Part shown: positions 35,765 through 47,658 of the stretch, piece by piece
How positions within the stretch are numbered: the first letter of the stretch is position 1
Layout of the letters: each line of letters starts with the position of its first letter
Assembly (NCBI RefSeq): GCF_040954645.1
Contig: NC_092813.1
Coordinates: 21,521,235-21,585,234 of the forward strand
Origin: Diabrotica undecimpunctata
Lineage: Eukaryota > Arthropoda > Insecta > Coleoptera > Chrysomelidae
Direction: 5' to 3'
DNA: 64,000 nucleotides
Position numbers and translations under genes: made by a program
The notes under the pieces: generated by a model
Database searches by the model: none
Seen by the model: only the letters and a program-made list of their open reading frames with translations
Told to the model about the DNA's origin: nothing

Positions 35765-37330
35765 ATCTTTCCTAACCCAGGGAATAACTTATTTAATTCC
35801 CAAAGATCAAAATAAAACTCAAGATCCAACCAAGTACCGCCCAATTACTTGTCTTCCAACTCTGTATAAATTGGTCACATCCTGTGTAGCCCGGCGTATC
35901 AACCTTAATCATCTATTGTATATGGATGATTTAAAACTATTAGCTTCCACTCGAAGCCACCTGGATCAGATGCTAAAAACAGTAGAAAATTTCTCTAATG
36001 ATATTAGTATGCACTTCTAGTAAGCAAGCGCGGAAGATTGACCATAAGCAAATAAAAACTGAGATAACTACTGAGTTTATACGAAGGGTAAAACAGCTGC
36101 TTCGTTTACACCTTAACAGTAAAAATTTGTTTAAGGCACTAAACATCTACGCATGTTCCGCGCTTAGCTATTCATTTGATATTGTTAAGTGGACAAAAAC
36201 GGATATAGAAAATCCACAAGGAAAATAAATTTCTGTAGCTGGCTGTATACCATGTAACACAAAAAGAGGTTTAATCTTTGTATGTAGGTATATAGGTATA
36301 TTTTTTTAAATATACCTACATACAAAGATTAAACCTCTTTTTGATATAGAAAATCTTTAGCGAAAAGTACTAACACACCTCACCAAGGCACAAAAACACC
36401 ATCCTCGAAGTGCAGTAGAAAGAACGACATTACCGCGGTATTTCGGAGGACGAGGACTTATGGATATAAGTGAGCAACTCGAAAAACAAATTACTAATTT
36501 AAGAACTTATTTTCAGGTGCAAGCCATCTACTTTACATTGCGCGATTTGTGCAGTAGATCACAACACCGATCTAACTGAGGGAACCAGAAATGCGCATAA
36601 ACCATCTTATTAAGGACGAAAAAATGCACACCTGGATGGGTAAACCTCTGCACGGGCGACATCCCATTGAGGTCAGTCAAGACCATGTCGACAATATAGC
36701 GTCGAACTATTGGCTGAAATCAGGAAAGATGTTCCCTGAAACAGAAGATTCACTACTGGCCATTCAGGATCAGGTTATACCAACCAAAAATTACCTGAAA
36801 TATATCGTCAAAGACCCTCAGGTCCAGAATGACAAATGCCGACATGGATGTTAAGCTCAGGAAACCATCCAACATCTTACCGGGGCTGTCAGGCATTTGC
36901 TGCAACTGAATATAAGGAACGGCACGACTCAGTAAGAAAGATCATTCATCAAGAAATAGCTATCAAACTGGGACTTCTTCAAACAAACCATCTTCCATAT
37001 TATCAATACGTTCCTGAGAGTATACTTGACAATGACAACTACAAGCTATACTGGGACCGCACTGTGCTCACAGAACAAACAGTGGCACATAATAGACCAG
37101 ATCTCATACTAGTTAATAAACTAAAGAGACAAACAACATTAATTGCAACAATAATCTTCGTGTTAAACAGAACGAAAAAATCGCCAAGTACAGAGATCTG
37201 GAAATTCAAATACGAAGACAGTGAAGAATGGAAAGTACCCAGAGAATACCTATTATTCTCTCTACTACTAGAGTCATTCCAAAGAAACTCCTAGAAAACA
37301 TAAAAAGCTAGGTCTGAATGAATATCTCTA
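35765..37330 (+). pseudogene. R2-type non-LTR retrotransposon remnant (RT plus restriction-like endonuclease)
   Basis: RT blocks KYRPITCLPTLYKL (about 35,830-35,880) and LLYMDDLKLLA (about 35,915-35,945) are joined by an internal deletion. Downstream come an SFDIVKWTKTDIEN block, HHPRSAVERTTLPRYFGGRG (about 36,400-36,455), PLHGRHPIEV, CRHGC/ETIQHLTGA (decayed zinc motif) and EYKERHD. Then comes HNRPDLILVNKLKRQTTLI, the R2-type restriction-like endonuclease signature (PD, about 13 residues, D), where the second Asp is now Ala. There are multiple frameshifts and an inserted 128-bp element at 36,215-36,342. It is inactive. Presence of this endonuclease type is what separates it from the I, RTE and R1 elements nearby. 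Confidence 0.65.
36215..36342. mobile_element. 128-bp insertion with 32-bp hairpin and 13-bp target duplication
   Basis: Flanked by direct copies of GATATAGAAAATC (36,202-36,214 and 36,343-36,355) and interrupting the R2-type frame, which reads on cleanly without it. Its 3' half is a perfect inverted repeat: 32-bp arms (36,261-36,292 and 36,311-36,342) around an 18-nt loop. The left part resembles a LINE 3' tail (CATGTAACAC, AATCTTTG). It may be a severely 5'-truncated retrotransposon with an inverted 5' segment. Confidence 0.6.
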
Positions 37331-37539
37331 CAAGACTATGCAGAAAGCTGTAGTACTCTCAACGTCCAGATGTGTACGAAAATTTTTGGAAGATACTCCA
37401 ACATACCAAGCCACCTAGGGCTCGATAACACGGAAAGAGTCCCACCAGAGCTCAATCCTTTTGATACCGTAGGTATCTGGGATAAGTGAATTTTCCCCTT
37501 AGATGGAGTGTGAGCCGTATGACTAAATCTGGGATACTA

Positions 37540-37765
37540 ATACTCAAAAGCAAACTTAATTCCAAGCACATAGTAAAAGCAATAAACACATAGACAATAC
37601 CACTTTTCACATACTCATTTGGCTTTATAAAATGGTGGAAAACGGAAACTGAAGAACTAATTAGACGAAATAGAACCGTGATAACTAAATAGGCATCAAC
37701 TACCCCAAATCGTACATCCAACGCATGACACTACCACGCACACAAGGTGAGAGAAGAACATCGTG
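37540..37765 (+). pseudogene. Second R2-type RT fragment
   Basis: Short decayed homologue of the segment at 36,130-36,450: LNSKHIVKAINT, then FTYSFGFIKWWKTETEELIRRNRTVITK, then SYIQRMTLP-like remains with stops. It is a different copy from the one upstream, as it keeps W and K where the other has changed. Reading frame broken by at least two stops. Confidence 0.5.
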
Positions 37766-37789
37766 TTTTGGAAATATCATTCATTACTT

Positions 37790-38198
37790 AAAGATAAAAA
37801 ACAGCAAAAAACAAAGGCAAAAATATATAGAGCAGCAATTAGACCGGTGATAGCATACGTAGCAAAAGTAATATGTCTTACGAAAATAGATATAAAGAAA
37901 ATAAAAATATAAATAAAAAGTAAAATATAAAGAAAAAGTAAGAATTATTAAAAGCAAAATGATAAGAATAAACAGCCCAATAAAGCCCGAACAAGGAGAA
38001 TATAGAAGACTAATGAAGCATGAAATAAGAAATAGAAATATAACCGAAGGGGAAGACATAGTGAAATTTATTAATCCACACAGACTGAGATGGTTTGGAC
38101 ACATACAAAGAAGAGAAAAAGACGCACTAATAAGGAAGATAACAAACCTGAAACCAGTAATAAACAGACCAAAAGAAAGACGTGTTCGCATGTTTTAA
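37790..38198 (+). pseudogene. Non-LTR retrotransposon C-terminal tail (RWFGH type)
   Basis: Decayed RT end. YRAAIRPVIAY near 37,840 is the usual thumb block, followed by frameshifted A-rich sequence, then an open frame (37,959-38,198) with EYRRLMKHEIRNRNI, EDIVKFI and RLRWFGHIQRRE, a tail common to RTE/Jockey-like elements. Clade not resolved. Confidence 0.55.
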
Positions 38199-39530
38199 AT
38201 AACATTTTTGACGATTGACCATTTTTCATATAAATCCCACTAAAATATTTAATAATACCAGATAATTTAATTAACTATCAACAAAAATCTAATATATGAT
38301 TGCATGTATAAATTTAATGGTAATACGATATTCACAGATAGCGCCGCTAAGTACCTCTTTATCGATAAAAATGTTTACATAATAAATATGTGTCATTTTT
38401 CAATGACATGTGTGGATTATGTTTTTGCAAATGCGTAACTTTAATATATTCCGATTGACACAGCGGAGCAGTAGAATATTATACATAAAGATGTTGTTAA
38501 AGATATCTTTGCTTACTTGGTCTACTAGGTATTTGATAAAATTACTGTCTACACAACTTGGCAACTCAGCCAATGGATATAATGATAGAAAACTGTAATT
38601 TATATTAGGGTTTGAAAATATTACAGAGTCATCACGTAGAAATCTACGATTAAGTTAAAAAAATTACCACAGTAGTATGCCGCAGTAGAGCCATCTCTAG
38701 GATCAGAAACAAATTAATCGAGGGTGAAGATCAACCTTAAATTTGTCTGTTTAATTGGCCAAGGCCATCAAACTAAAATAAAAAAAAATAATACATATTT
38801 AATGCTATCCGAAATCTGTTGAGAATAATAATTATTTTTATCAATGTTATTTATGATTTTAAAAACTAAATCTTTCGGCCAACCAATTACCGAAAATAGA
38901 TTTCAGCATTTGGAAATATCTTCTTCGTTATAATTTTCAGAAAGAAGAAGTGCTTAAATTTTTCTTATGCGACTGGGACAAACATTTTATGTCTGGAAAC
39001 CTTACCTATGTTGAGCTGTGTTTTAAACGGGCCATGAATGAAGTCATGTGTATGATTGATGTCATTTTATGGTCTGCTTAAAAAGTAGTTTACAAATAGC
39101 ATATTGTAGAAGTTACTCTAATTATAGTAGCAGTTGTTACATTGTGAGTATCGTTTTTTAAACTATTTCCACCAGTTAGGAGAGAGACCTTTTAAACCAA
39201 CCAAAAATCTATTCAATAACTACACATATTTTTTTTATCAATTCTGGTTAGAATTCTAAGTTACGTTTATCAGTCAATTATCGGAATATTATATCTGCAT
39301 ATTGAAATATCTTTATTTTTATTATAATTTTCAGGAAAAAGAAGTCCACAAATTTTCCTTCTATGACTAGGAAAGTCATTTTATGGTTAGGGAGCAATCC
39401 GATTTTGAGCGTGTTTTGAGGATGCCATAAAATATACTTATGTATATAATGGAAATGCTTGTACGGCTTCATGCTGAACATTAGAGGACCAATTCTAGTT
39501 ACAACAGGTTCTACATGATAAAAATAATAT
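38199..39530. other. Noncoding, with a diverged tandem pair
   Basis: No gene seen. Two related stretches at about 38,885-39,060 and 39,285-39,475 share the order GAAATATCTT, TATAATTTTCAG, AAGAAGT, AAATTTTTC/TTTTCCTT, ATGACTAGG-like and GTGTTTT, so they are an old tandem duplication about 400 bp apart. Confidence 0.45.
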
Positions 39531-42110
39531 TTTTTTTTTTATTTATTTATGCCTCAACCTCAAAGGGTCATTAGCGTACAATTTAGAGTTTTACAGTTTA
39601 TTTAGTACATTTATGAAATGTAAGTATGATATCAAATTTTTCATATCAGTTCCGTCACTTAATATTGCCTGTAAGGTATCTTGTAATTTATATCGAAGTA
39701 TTTCCATGCGATATAAAGGACACTCCAGTAAAATATGGCGAATACTGAGCACAACATCACATACGTTGCACTGTGGTTTTAATTCACTCTCCAGCAGATG
39801 TTTATGGGTGATGGCGGTGTGGCCTATTCTCAGACAAGATAGGATGGTTTGATGTTTACGCTTATTTGGGGTTGATTTCCAAGGTAATATGGAATGTTTT
39901 ACTTCTCGTAGTTTGGATGTTGACTGATTCCACTTGGTTTGCCAATTATTGATTATTAAGTTCTTGATTACAGGTTATATATCTAGATGTGGAATGCTTC
40001 TGATTTCTACAGCTTCCGGACTCGAGATTGCTAGTTTTGCCAAGGAATCTACTTCTTCGTTACCAGCAATTCCAATATGGGAAGGAATCCATACAAAGTT
40101 GACATTTATGTTCATAGTTTGCAGTTGGCTTAATGCTGATTTAATAAGTAGTAGACTTGGATGACAAGGATATAAGTTACTTAGGGCAATTACAGAACTT
40201 AGGAAATCCGTAATAATGACAGGGTTTTTGATACTATTTTCTACCACAAAATTTATTGCATTGAGAATAGCGGTTAATTCGGCTGTGTAAATGGATGTTA
40301 ATTTAGGGAGTTTCATTAACATTTTTAGAGGCATCGGTATATATAAGAGTATGGTTACTGTATGTCTTGAACTCTTGGAGGACATATTGATATCATGCTT
40401 TGGGATGGCTATCTGCTTTTTTATATATGGAGAGTTTGGTATTGATAGATGGTATGGGAACAGTCCAAGGGGTAACAGTGTTAATATCGGGTATACAATA
40501 GGTATCTTGAAATTTGAATTCAAGTTCATTGAGGTATCTATTTACCCTTTCATAAAAAGGAAGGTCAAGCCTAGCATGAGTTTTAAAGATATTCCTAAAA
40601 CGGTCTGAATTTACATAGTGGTTAACAGGATTCATAGGATTTGCCTGTATTGATGCCGCATATGTTAGTGAAAGTTGTTTTCTTCGGAATTCCAGGGGGA
40701 CTTCTCCAGCTTCACAGTGTAAACTTTCAGTAGGGCTAATATAAAAAGCATCTAGTATAGTTCGCAAAGCACTATTTTGTATTCGATCGAGTTGTTTTAT
40801 GATATATGGTTTTGCTGAATCACAAATAATACAAGCGTAGTCGAGTTTGGACCTGATCAAAGACTTGTACATAAGGGTCAGTGTTTTACTATCTGCTCCC
40901 CACGTATTGTGTGCAACAGTTTTTATAATGTTAAGTGCAGATTGAGAAGTACTTTTTAGATCATGGATGTGGTGGTTCCAGGATAATCTGTTGTCAAATG
41001 TCATGCCTAGACATTTAATTTTCTCAACATATTTTAGTTCTTTATTAAATAGTTTTAATTCTGGAGTGATATAACTTCTTTTTTTTTGAAAATAGCATAG
41101 CTTTTGATTTTGTTGTTGATAATTGAAGACCTGTGGAGTTTTTCCATAATTCGAGATTCCATAGCACTTTCTATAGATGGGTCTGAAGGGTTTTATCATG
41201 TATCCTCTTAACAAAAATGAATAAGTCATCTGCAAAGAGTCTAGCTTTTACTGGTAAGTTACAAGTGAAGATAATATTATTTATTGCAATAAGAAATAGG
41301 GAGACGCTTAAATTAGATCCTTGGGGAATTCCGTTTTTTTGAATTTTTGTATTAGATAAAGTACCGTTAGCTTGTACATTAAAAGTTCGATGAGATAAGA
41401 AATTTTTTATGAATTGTGCTATATTAAATTTTATTCCCCATCGACTAAGTATTTGAATAATACCATGTCGCCAAACGGTATCATATGCTCTTGTTATGTC
41501 AAAAAATACTGCGATACATTTTTGTCCACATGCCATTGCTTCATGAATCTCAGACTCTAAAGTAATAAGGTTATCCAGTGTTGAACGACTTTTTCGGAAT
41601 CCGGTTTGTTCCGGGGCAAGTAATTTATTATTTTCTAAAAACCATATTAATCTGTTGGATATGATTTTCTCGAGAACTTTACACATTACACAAGTTAGAG
41701 AAATAGGTCTATATGAATGTGACAGAGATTTTAATTGATTTTGTTTATAAATAGGGATGACAATAGATGAACTCCAGATTTTTGGAAACTTGCTATGTCT
41801 CCATATATTATTATAGATATTCAGCAAGTGTTCTTTGCAGATGAAGAAAGTTTTTAAAGAAATATTGCAGGGATGTTATCAGGACCGGAAGAAGAGTTTT
41901 TCGTATTATTGAGTGAGTATTCTAATTAATCCATACATAACTGCAAATATTTGTATTTTCCAGCGCAGGAAAAACTATTGCTTGTGTTTTGGATGGAAAT
42001 TTAGGTACATTTTGATTTGTGACAGTTGCAAAAGATTGTTTCATATTTGTATTTGATGAACTTTGCTCCAGTTCTTGTTCAGGGGCCCCAAGAGGCGGAA
42101 AATTATCCAT
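39531..42110 (-). pseudogene. I-clade non-LTR retrotransposon, copy a (internally deleted, with RNase H)
   Basis: Minus strand. ORF1 start at 42,110 (MDNFPPLGAPEQELEQS, then QAIVFPALENT) joins directly at about 41,935 to the RT palm, so most of ORF1, the endonuclease and the RT fingers are lost. RT blocks: SYRPISLTCVMCKVLEKI, FFDITRAYDTVWR (motif A), GIPQGSNLS (motif B) and LFADDLFIF (motif C). A frameshift at about 41,200 follows, then the thumb and, after another shift, an RNase H domain at 40,260-39,990 with YTAELTAIL, a TD lost to decay (ITDFLSS kept) and VWIPSHIGIAGNEEVD. It ends near 39,531 in an ATAAATAAATAAA tail. The RNase H and ORF1 type support clade I. Confidence 0.75.
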
Positions 42111-42945
42111 TTTTAATTATTATCATCGATAATTCTTAAAAACCTAGTCCAGTCCTCTCCCCCCGATATCAGAACTGATAAACGGTAGCAGTAAAACGTT
42201 GTTGCTTTATAATCAAAATTGATTCTTGTTTACGTGGATTTAACTTAAATGTTATTTATTTAGATTAAATAAATATTTGTACTCACATATTTTATACTTG
42301 TGGTAAGAAAAATCACTTAGATTCACTTTTTAAGTAAAAACTGTAATTAGGTTTGATGCTTTTTATCACCTAAAAACTGGATTTATGTGGAGCTTGTTTT
42401 AAACCTCGTTCGACTTCAGAGGTCGACATCTAGCCCAGTCTGGTTAAAAAAAAGGTGGAAAAATGTTTCTCAGATATCTGAAGCTTTTAAGACATAGGTG
42501 GGGGATACTAGATGATGAATAGATGAATAGATGCTCCTAGTTTTACCTAGCGTTTTTTTAAGCAATAATTTATGGTCACAATTTAATTTTTTGTCTATAA
42601 ATTTTTTCCCTTATATTTTAAATAAACAATATTTATGTCATTTTTTATGTCAAGAATATCTTTATTTTTCCGTTTTTTTAATTAAAATTGATAAATAACT
42701 TACAGAGATATTTGCAAAAAAGCAGTTTTTTTGCACTAATTTATAAATTTTATTAATTTTTTTATTAACAAAATAAAATGGTATTAATACATTTAAACAT
42801 CAAGGAATTACCATCTTTTAGATTTGTGCGAAATTTCCCCCCGATCAGTCAAATATTTTATAAGTTATTTAATTTGTTTATCCCTGAGGCTAATTATTTA
42901 AACTATTGAGCTTGCCCTATGCATAATGCTAGACACATTCAGCAA
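42111..42945. other. Noncoding, no gene seen
   Basis: AT-rich and low-complexity, possibly including the 5' UTR of I-clade copy a (to about 42,200). Nothing recognised. Confidence 0.5.
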
Positions 42946-44696
42946 ATTTCATAGGATTCTTTAAGACTTAGACTATCTCAGAAGTAAAATGCATATTGAG
43001 TCTTCATCGAAATTATTTACAAAATAAACGTTTGAAAAAGTGGTATGTTTTTTACTTATAAACAATTGTAATAACTTCTATATTTTTCACGCTACAGACT
43101 TGTACGTACAACCATTGGATAGCTGGTAAAAAAGCTCACATTAAAAAATAAAAAACCTTCTATGACCAATAGGAACGAAGTTAGTGACTATTTTTAAAAA
43201 AATCATATCTCCATTGTTTATAAACATTGAGAAGTAAAATTTGCACAAATTTTGAATGAAAATCTAAACTTTATATTGAAACTTATAGCTATAAAATTTA
43301 TCTAAATTTTGAAACGACGGTACTTTCGAAAAATCGACCTAGGTAGGAAAGTGGAGAGGATATTTGTTTCAGCTCCGTTTTTTTTTCGGCATCGGAACTT
43401 CAAATTGCAACACGTAGAAAAAATTTACATTATCTCGGCTTCCTTTGCAGCTGCAGGCCTCTTTTTTTTATTGTGGGGTAGCTCGTCGAAATATGAATAA
43501 CTACATAGTTTTCATGGCCGGAAAATATGGGAAAACTCGTAAAAATTGAGTCCATTTGAAATTCACCCTAAATACTTACTTTTTTTTTAATTTGCTCGAA
43601 CAGTCTGTCGCAGTATTAATAATGATGACATAATTTTCACCCCCCATAAATCTCGGAAAATCAACATATGTTTTTTCATTTTATATCACTGATGTAATAA
43701 TACTTATATATTTTATAAATTAAATTTCAGATAATTTTTTACTCATTATATAATTATATTCCCTATATTAATTATAATTGTTTGTATTTTTATAATTAAC
43801 AATATTGATTTTTATTCTATTTTTCTTACAAATATGATATACAATATTAATCTAATCTGCCTTACTGCTTTGATAAAATAAGTCGATTTTTTCATCACTT
43901 GCCTTATTAAATTTTGCAATGTTTATTGAACTTTACTTTTATTTATTATTATTTACTTTACATACATTGGTTTAAAAGTTAAAATTTGGTTCATTTATTT
44001 GACTTCACTGTCAGGTCTGAACCTTTTTGTTGCAGGTTGTTTGTCTTCACTTATTAAGTCAGTCTTTCCATACAATAATATATTAATGGGCGATCTTAAT
44101 GCCATGGTGGGTCAAGGTAAGGTAGGAGAACAAGTAGAAAAATATGGGCTTGGAAACAGAAATGACAGAGGAGATCGATTGATTCAATTTTTTCAAAGTA
44201 AAGACTTCGTAATAACAAATACCGTTTTCAAATTACCTCCTCGACGGTTATATACATGGACATCTCCACAACATACCAAAGAAAAAATAGGTTCGAAACT
44301 TCATTTCGAAAGGTTTTAAGTTTCGAAAAATTGGATGAATTTAGTAGCTATAAAATTCAATATAAAGTTTAGATTTTCATTCAAAATTTGTGCAAATTTT
44401 ACTTCTTAATGTTTATAAACAATGGAGATATAATTAACAAAAAATTGTCGCTAACCTTGTTTCTATTGTTCATAGAAGGTTTATTTTTTTGTTAAATGTG
44501 AGTTTTTATACCAGCTATCTAGTGGTTGTACGTACAAGTCTGTAGCTTGACAAACATAGAAGTTATTACAATTGTTTATAAGTAAAAAACATACCCCTTT
44601 TTCAAACGTTTATTTTGTAAATAATTTCGATGAAAACTCAATATTCATTTAACTTCTGACATAGTATAAGTCTTAAATAATCCTATGAAATTTGTT
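42946..44696. repeat. Foldback-like inverted repeat (about 375-bp arms)
   Basis: Left arm 42,946-43,320 and right arm about 44,325-44,696 are inverse copies, diverged by scattered substitutions (for example ACTTGTACGTACAACCA at 43,097 against TGGTTGTACGTACAAGT at 44,525). The middle holds unrelated AT-rich sequence and a plus-strand RTE endonuclease fragment. No transposase is seen. It could be a nonautonomous foldback element or an inverted duplication. Confidence 0.55.
43999..44310 (+). pseudogene. RTE-clade endonuclease fragment
   Basis: About 100 codons of an APE-type endonuclease of RTE elements, from NILMGDLNAMVG, through RNDRGDRLIQFFQ and DFVITNTVF, to RLYTWTSPQH. The N-terminal half (WNVRTM region) and the RT are absent. 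It lies inside the foldback-like unit, pointing opposite to the RTE piece at 44,697-45,322. Confidence 0.65.
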
Positions 44697-45322
44697 AAAG
44701 TTATAACTTTGGCATTAAAGTCTCCCATTATTAGTGTTATTTCGTTTTTCCGAATCCTTTTGACAATATTAGTAAGGTCATTGTAAAATTCTTCTATGAT
44801 TTCTTCTGGGGCGTCCGCTGTAGGAGCGTATACTTGAATAATGTTTGTTTTTATGGGAGTTGTGTTTAGCTGAACTAAGAGCATCCTTTCTGATACAGGT
44901 ACAAAGTGACTGACACAGTTGGCGATTTTATTATTCATAATTAGGCCCACTCCATTTATATGTTCGTTCTTAAGATTTCCTGAGTAGAATATTTTGTGAT
45001 CTTTGATAACTCGGTATCCCGTATTTGTCCAGCGCATTTCGCTTATTCCCATAATATTAATCGAGAGTCTTTCCATTTCATGAATGGCATTATAGATTTT
45101 TCCCGCCTCGTACATTGTTCTAACGTTCCATGTACCTATCTTTATGGCTGTTCGCAATACTCTTAGAGATCCATCATCTAGAATGTAGTTTGGTTCGTGA
45201 GGATTTCTCTTGATAACGACCTGGAAGGCCTCACGGTTTGAGCTAGATTTACCTTCCCTGCCGGATCTTGAATTCCGATTTTCATGATCAGTAGTCGGAA
45301 TCTTAAAGTTTTTTATCACCAT
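44697..45322 (-). pseudogene. RTE-clade non-LTR element 5' end (endonuclease N-terminal half)
   Basis: Open from ATG 45,322. A basic N-terminus leads to GTWNVRTMYEAGKI (start of the APE-type endonuclease), GISEMRW, IIQVYAPTADAP and LIMGDFNAKV, where homology stops at about 44,705 beside the foldback arm. The last about 18 codons (ITLTNFIG onward) are foldback sequence. It probably includes its own 5' leader to about 45,590. The RT is missing. The endonuclease would nick target DNA to prime reverse transcription. Confidence 0.75.
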
Positions 45323-45590
45323 GATAATTGTACTAGAGATACTTACAAGAAGTCTTTAATGCAGTGGTTTCTCCTTGCCTTCTGCATCCTTATGCCGTTC
45401 ACTAAAAGTCTTCGTTCCTCCGCCTTCAAAGCCGGTTTCTCAAACTCCAGGACAAAAGAGTGCCCTAAGATCGCAGTATCACAGCCGCTTAACTCATAAT
45501 GTGAGTGTCGCCTGTGACTATCTGGAATTAAGCCTACAGGATTTTTACTTTCCACAGCCTTAATCCAGTAATGACATTACTGCTGCCTAA
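45323..45590. other. Probable 5' leader of the RTE fragment, uncertain
   Basis: No gene called. A 70-codon minus frame (45,343-45,555) has a conserved-looking stretch (EKPALKAEERRLLVNG) that I cannot place. It lies between the RTE start and the truncated RNase H of the I-clade element. Confidence 0.35.
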
Positions 45591-47627
45591 TGTCATATCA
45601 TAATGTGAAGGTACCCAAATAAAAGCCACTTCCTTTCCTAATGATCGAAATTTTTCTAGTTCGTTTTTTATACTCTGTATAATAGGGTTGTTGGTATATA
45701 TTTGTTTCAGTTCCAGTAATGCATTTAATGAGTCTGTTACGATAATGCATTTCATCGGTCTACTCTTTTCGTAGAAGATTAGGGCTTCCAAAATAGCTGT
45801 AGCTTCACCTGTTAGTATACTGCAGTTGGTTGGTATCGATATGCTGTAAGAATATTTTCTTTAGATACAGTAGTAGGCAGCAGCGTAACCATAGGGAGTT
45901 TCAGAGGCATCGGTAAACATTTGCAAATACTTAGGGTAGTGGTCTAGAATTTCCATGAATAGAGATTTAATTAGTGTGGAATTTGTAGTTGATTTGGGAT
46001 ACTTGGTAAGAGTTACGTCAATAGTTACTGGGTGGCTGGTCCATGGGGGATAGTTTGCATTTATATGTAGCGATAGATTAAGATGATTCAAATCGAAAGT
46101 TGTGAGCTTTATTCTTTCTATGAGGGGTGTAGAGTTTTTAGTATTATTGTTAGGAAGAAGGCCAGGATTGCAGATGTGGAAAAATACAGGATGCTGTTTC
46201 TGGGATGATATCTTTGCAATGTAGTTCAAGGATAGTCATCTTATATGATATGGAGGTTCTTCAGTTAAAACTTGCATACTACTAACCGGCCTAGTTTTAA
46301 AAGCTCCCAGTGCTAATCTCAAAGCTGTAGATTGAATACTGTTTAGTTTTTTTAGAGTGGTTTTACATGCAGCATCGTAACATATGCAGTTTTAATGAGC
46401 GGTTGTAAAGCCTAATTAATATTTTATGATCAGCACCACAAATTTTTTTGGATAATATTTTGAGTATATTTAATCTCTTTTGACAGAAAAGCTGAAATTT
46501 ATTTATGTGCGAATTCCAATTTAAAGTTCTCTCAAAAGTTAGACCTAGAAAGTTTATTACTTTTGACTGTTCTAAAGGTAAATTATTTAATGTTAGACTA
46601 GTTGTGAGGTGGGTTTTATTTTTATTAAAAATAATGTATCATGTTTTTTCAGTAGAAAAAACAAATCCCGTTTTTATCGTCCAATTACAAAGCCGATTTA
46701 GGAAACTCTATATAATTTTAGATGCTGTCCTTAGATTATTTGATTTAGTATAAATAACAATGTAATCTGCGTAAAGACTAGCTTTAATAGGTGCTTTAAT
46801 TACATCCATAATACTATTAAAAGCGATTAAGAATAAAGTTGGACTAACAATCGAACCTTTAGGAATTCCATTATCTAGTATCTTAGAGGAGCTTGTAACA
46901 CCATTTATTATAACTTGAATTGAGCGATTTAAAAAAAAATATTTATACATACAAGTATGTTACCTTGAATGCCAGTATCTTTCAAGGTTTGTAAAATACA
47001 GTGTCTCCATGCTCTATCGTAGGCTTGGGTTATATCGAAAAATATTGCTATTAGTTTTTGGTTATTTGCAAAAGCTTCATTAATTTGAAGTCTGTAATGC
47101 AACGTGATTATCTTATGTGGACCTGCCTCTTCGAAAACCACTTTGAAAGGGAGTAAGAAAGTTATTATTTTCTAAGTACCATATAAGGCAGAGGTTTAAA
47201 ATTTTTTCTAGGATTTTGCACATGCAACATGTAAGAGAGATGGGTCAGGTAAGAGGTAGGGTTGTCTTTTGGTTTGTTAGGCTTATTAATGGGAATGATA
47301 ATCGCTTGAGACCAAAGATCTAGGAATTCATGCTTTAAGAAGCAGGTATTAAAATAAATCTAACATAATTAATTTAGCTCCGAATGGTATGTTATTTATG
47401 AAGACTGGTAGAATATCATCTGGTCCTGCAGATGTGTTTTTTATATTTGAGAGAGAAACTTCTAACTCTTGAAGAGTTATAGGAGCAGTTAAGGGGCTGT
47501 CAGAGTTGTTAATGCAGATTGTAGAAGCATTATGTGCTTCTATGTCTATGTAGACGAATTGATAGATGATACGTACTCTCTTCAGGTATCTCTTTTGCTT
47601 TTCTTTATGAGGTATCTTGCTGTTGCT
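45590..47627 (-). pseudogene. I-clade RT and RNase H, copy b (3' part)
   Basis: Continues the linker ending KKLR (52,218) with ATARYLIKKSKR (about 47,620). RT: FFDITQAYDRAWRH (motif A), GIPKGSIVSPTLF (motif B) and LYADYIVIY, where the second Asp of the YADD box is Tyr. RNase H: FTDASETPYGYAAAY (about 45,925), TDSLNALLELKQ and VAFIWVPSH, then truncation. Several frameshifts. Motif C damage alone would abolish RT activity. Confidence 0.7.
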
Positions 47628-47658
47628 CTGAGTTTTTTTACTTTACTTACTTACTTAA

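Noticed and set aside
37784..38191. Minus-strand 135-codon hydrophobic ORF
   Set aside because: Antisense of the A-rich LINE tail.
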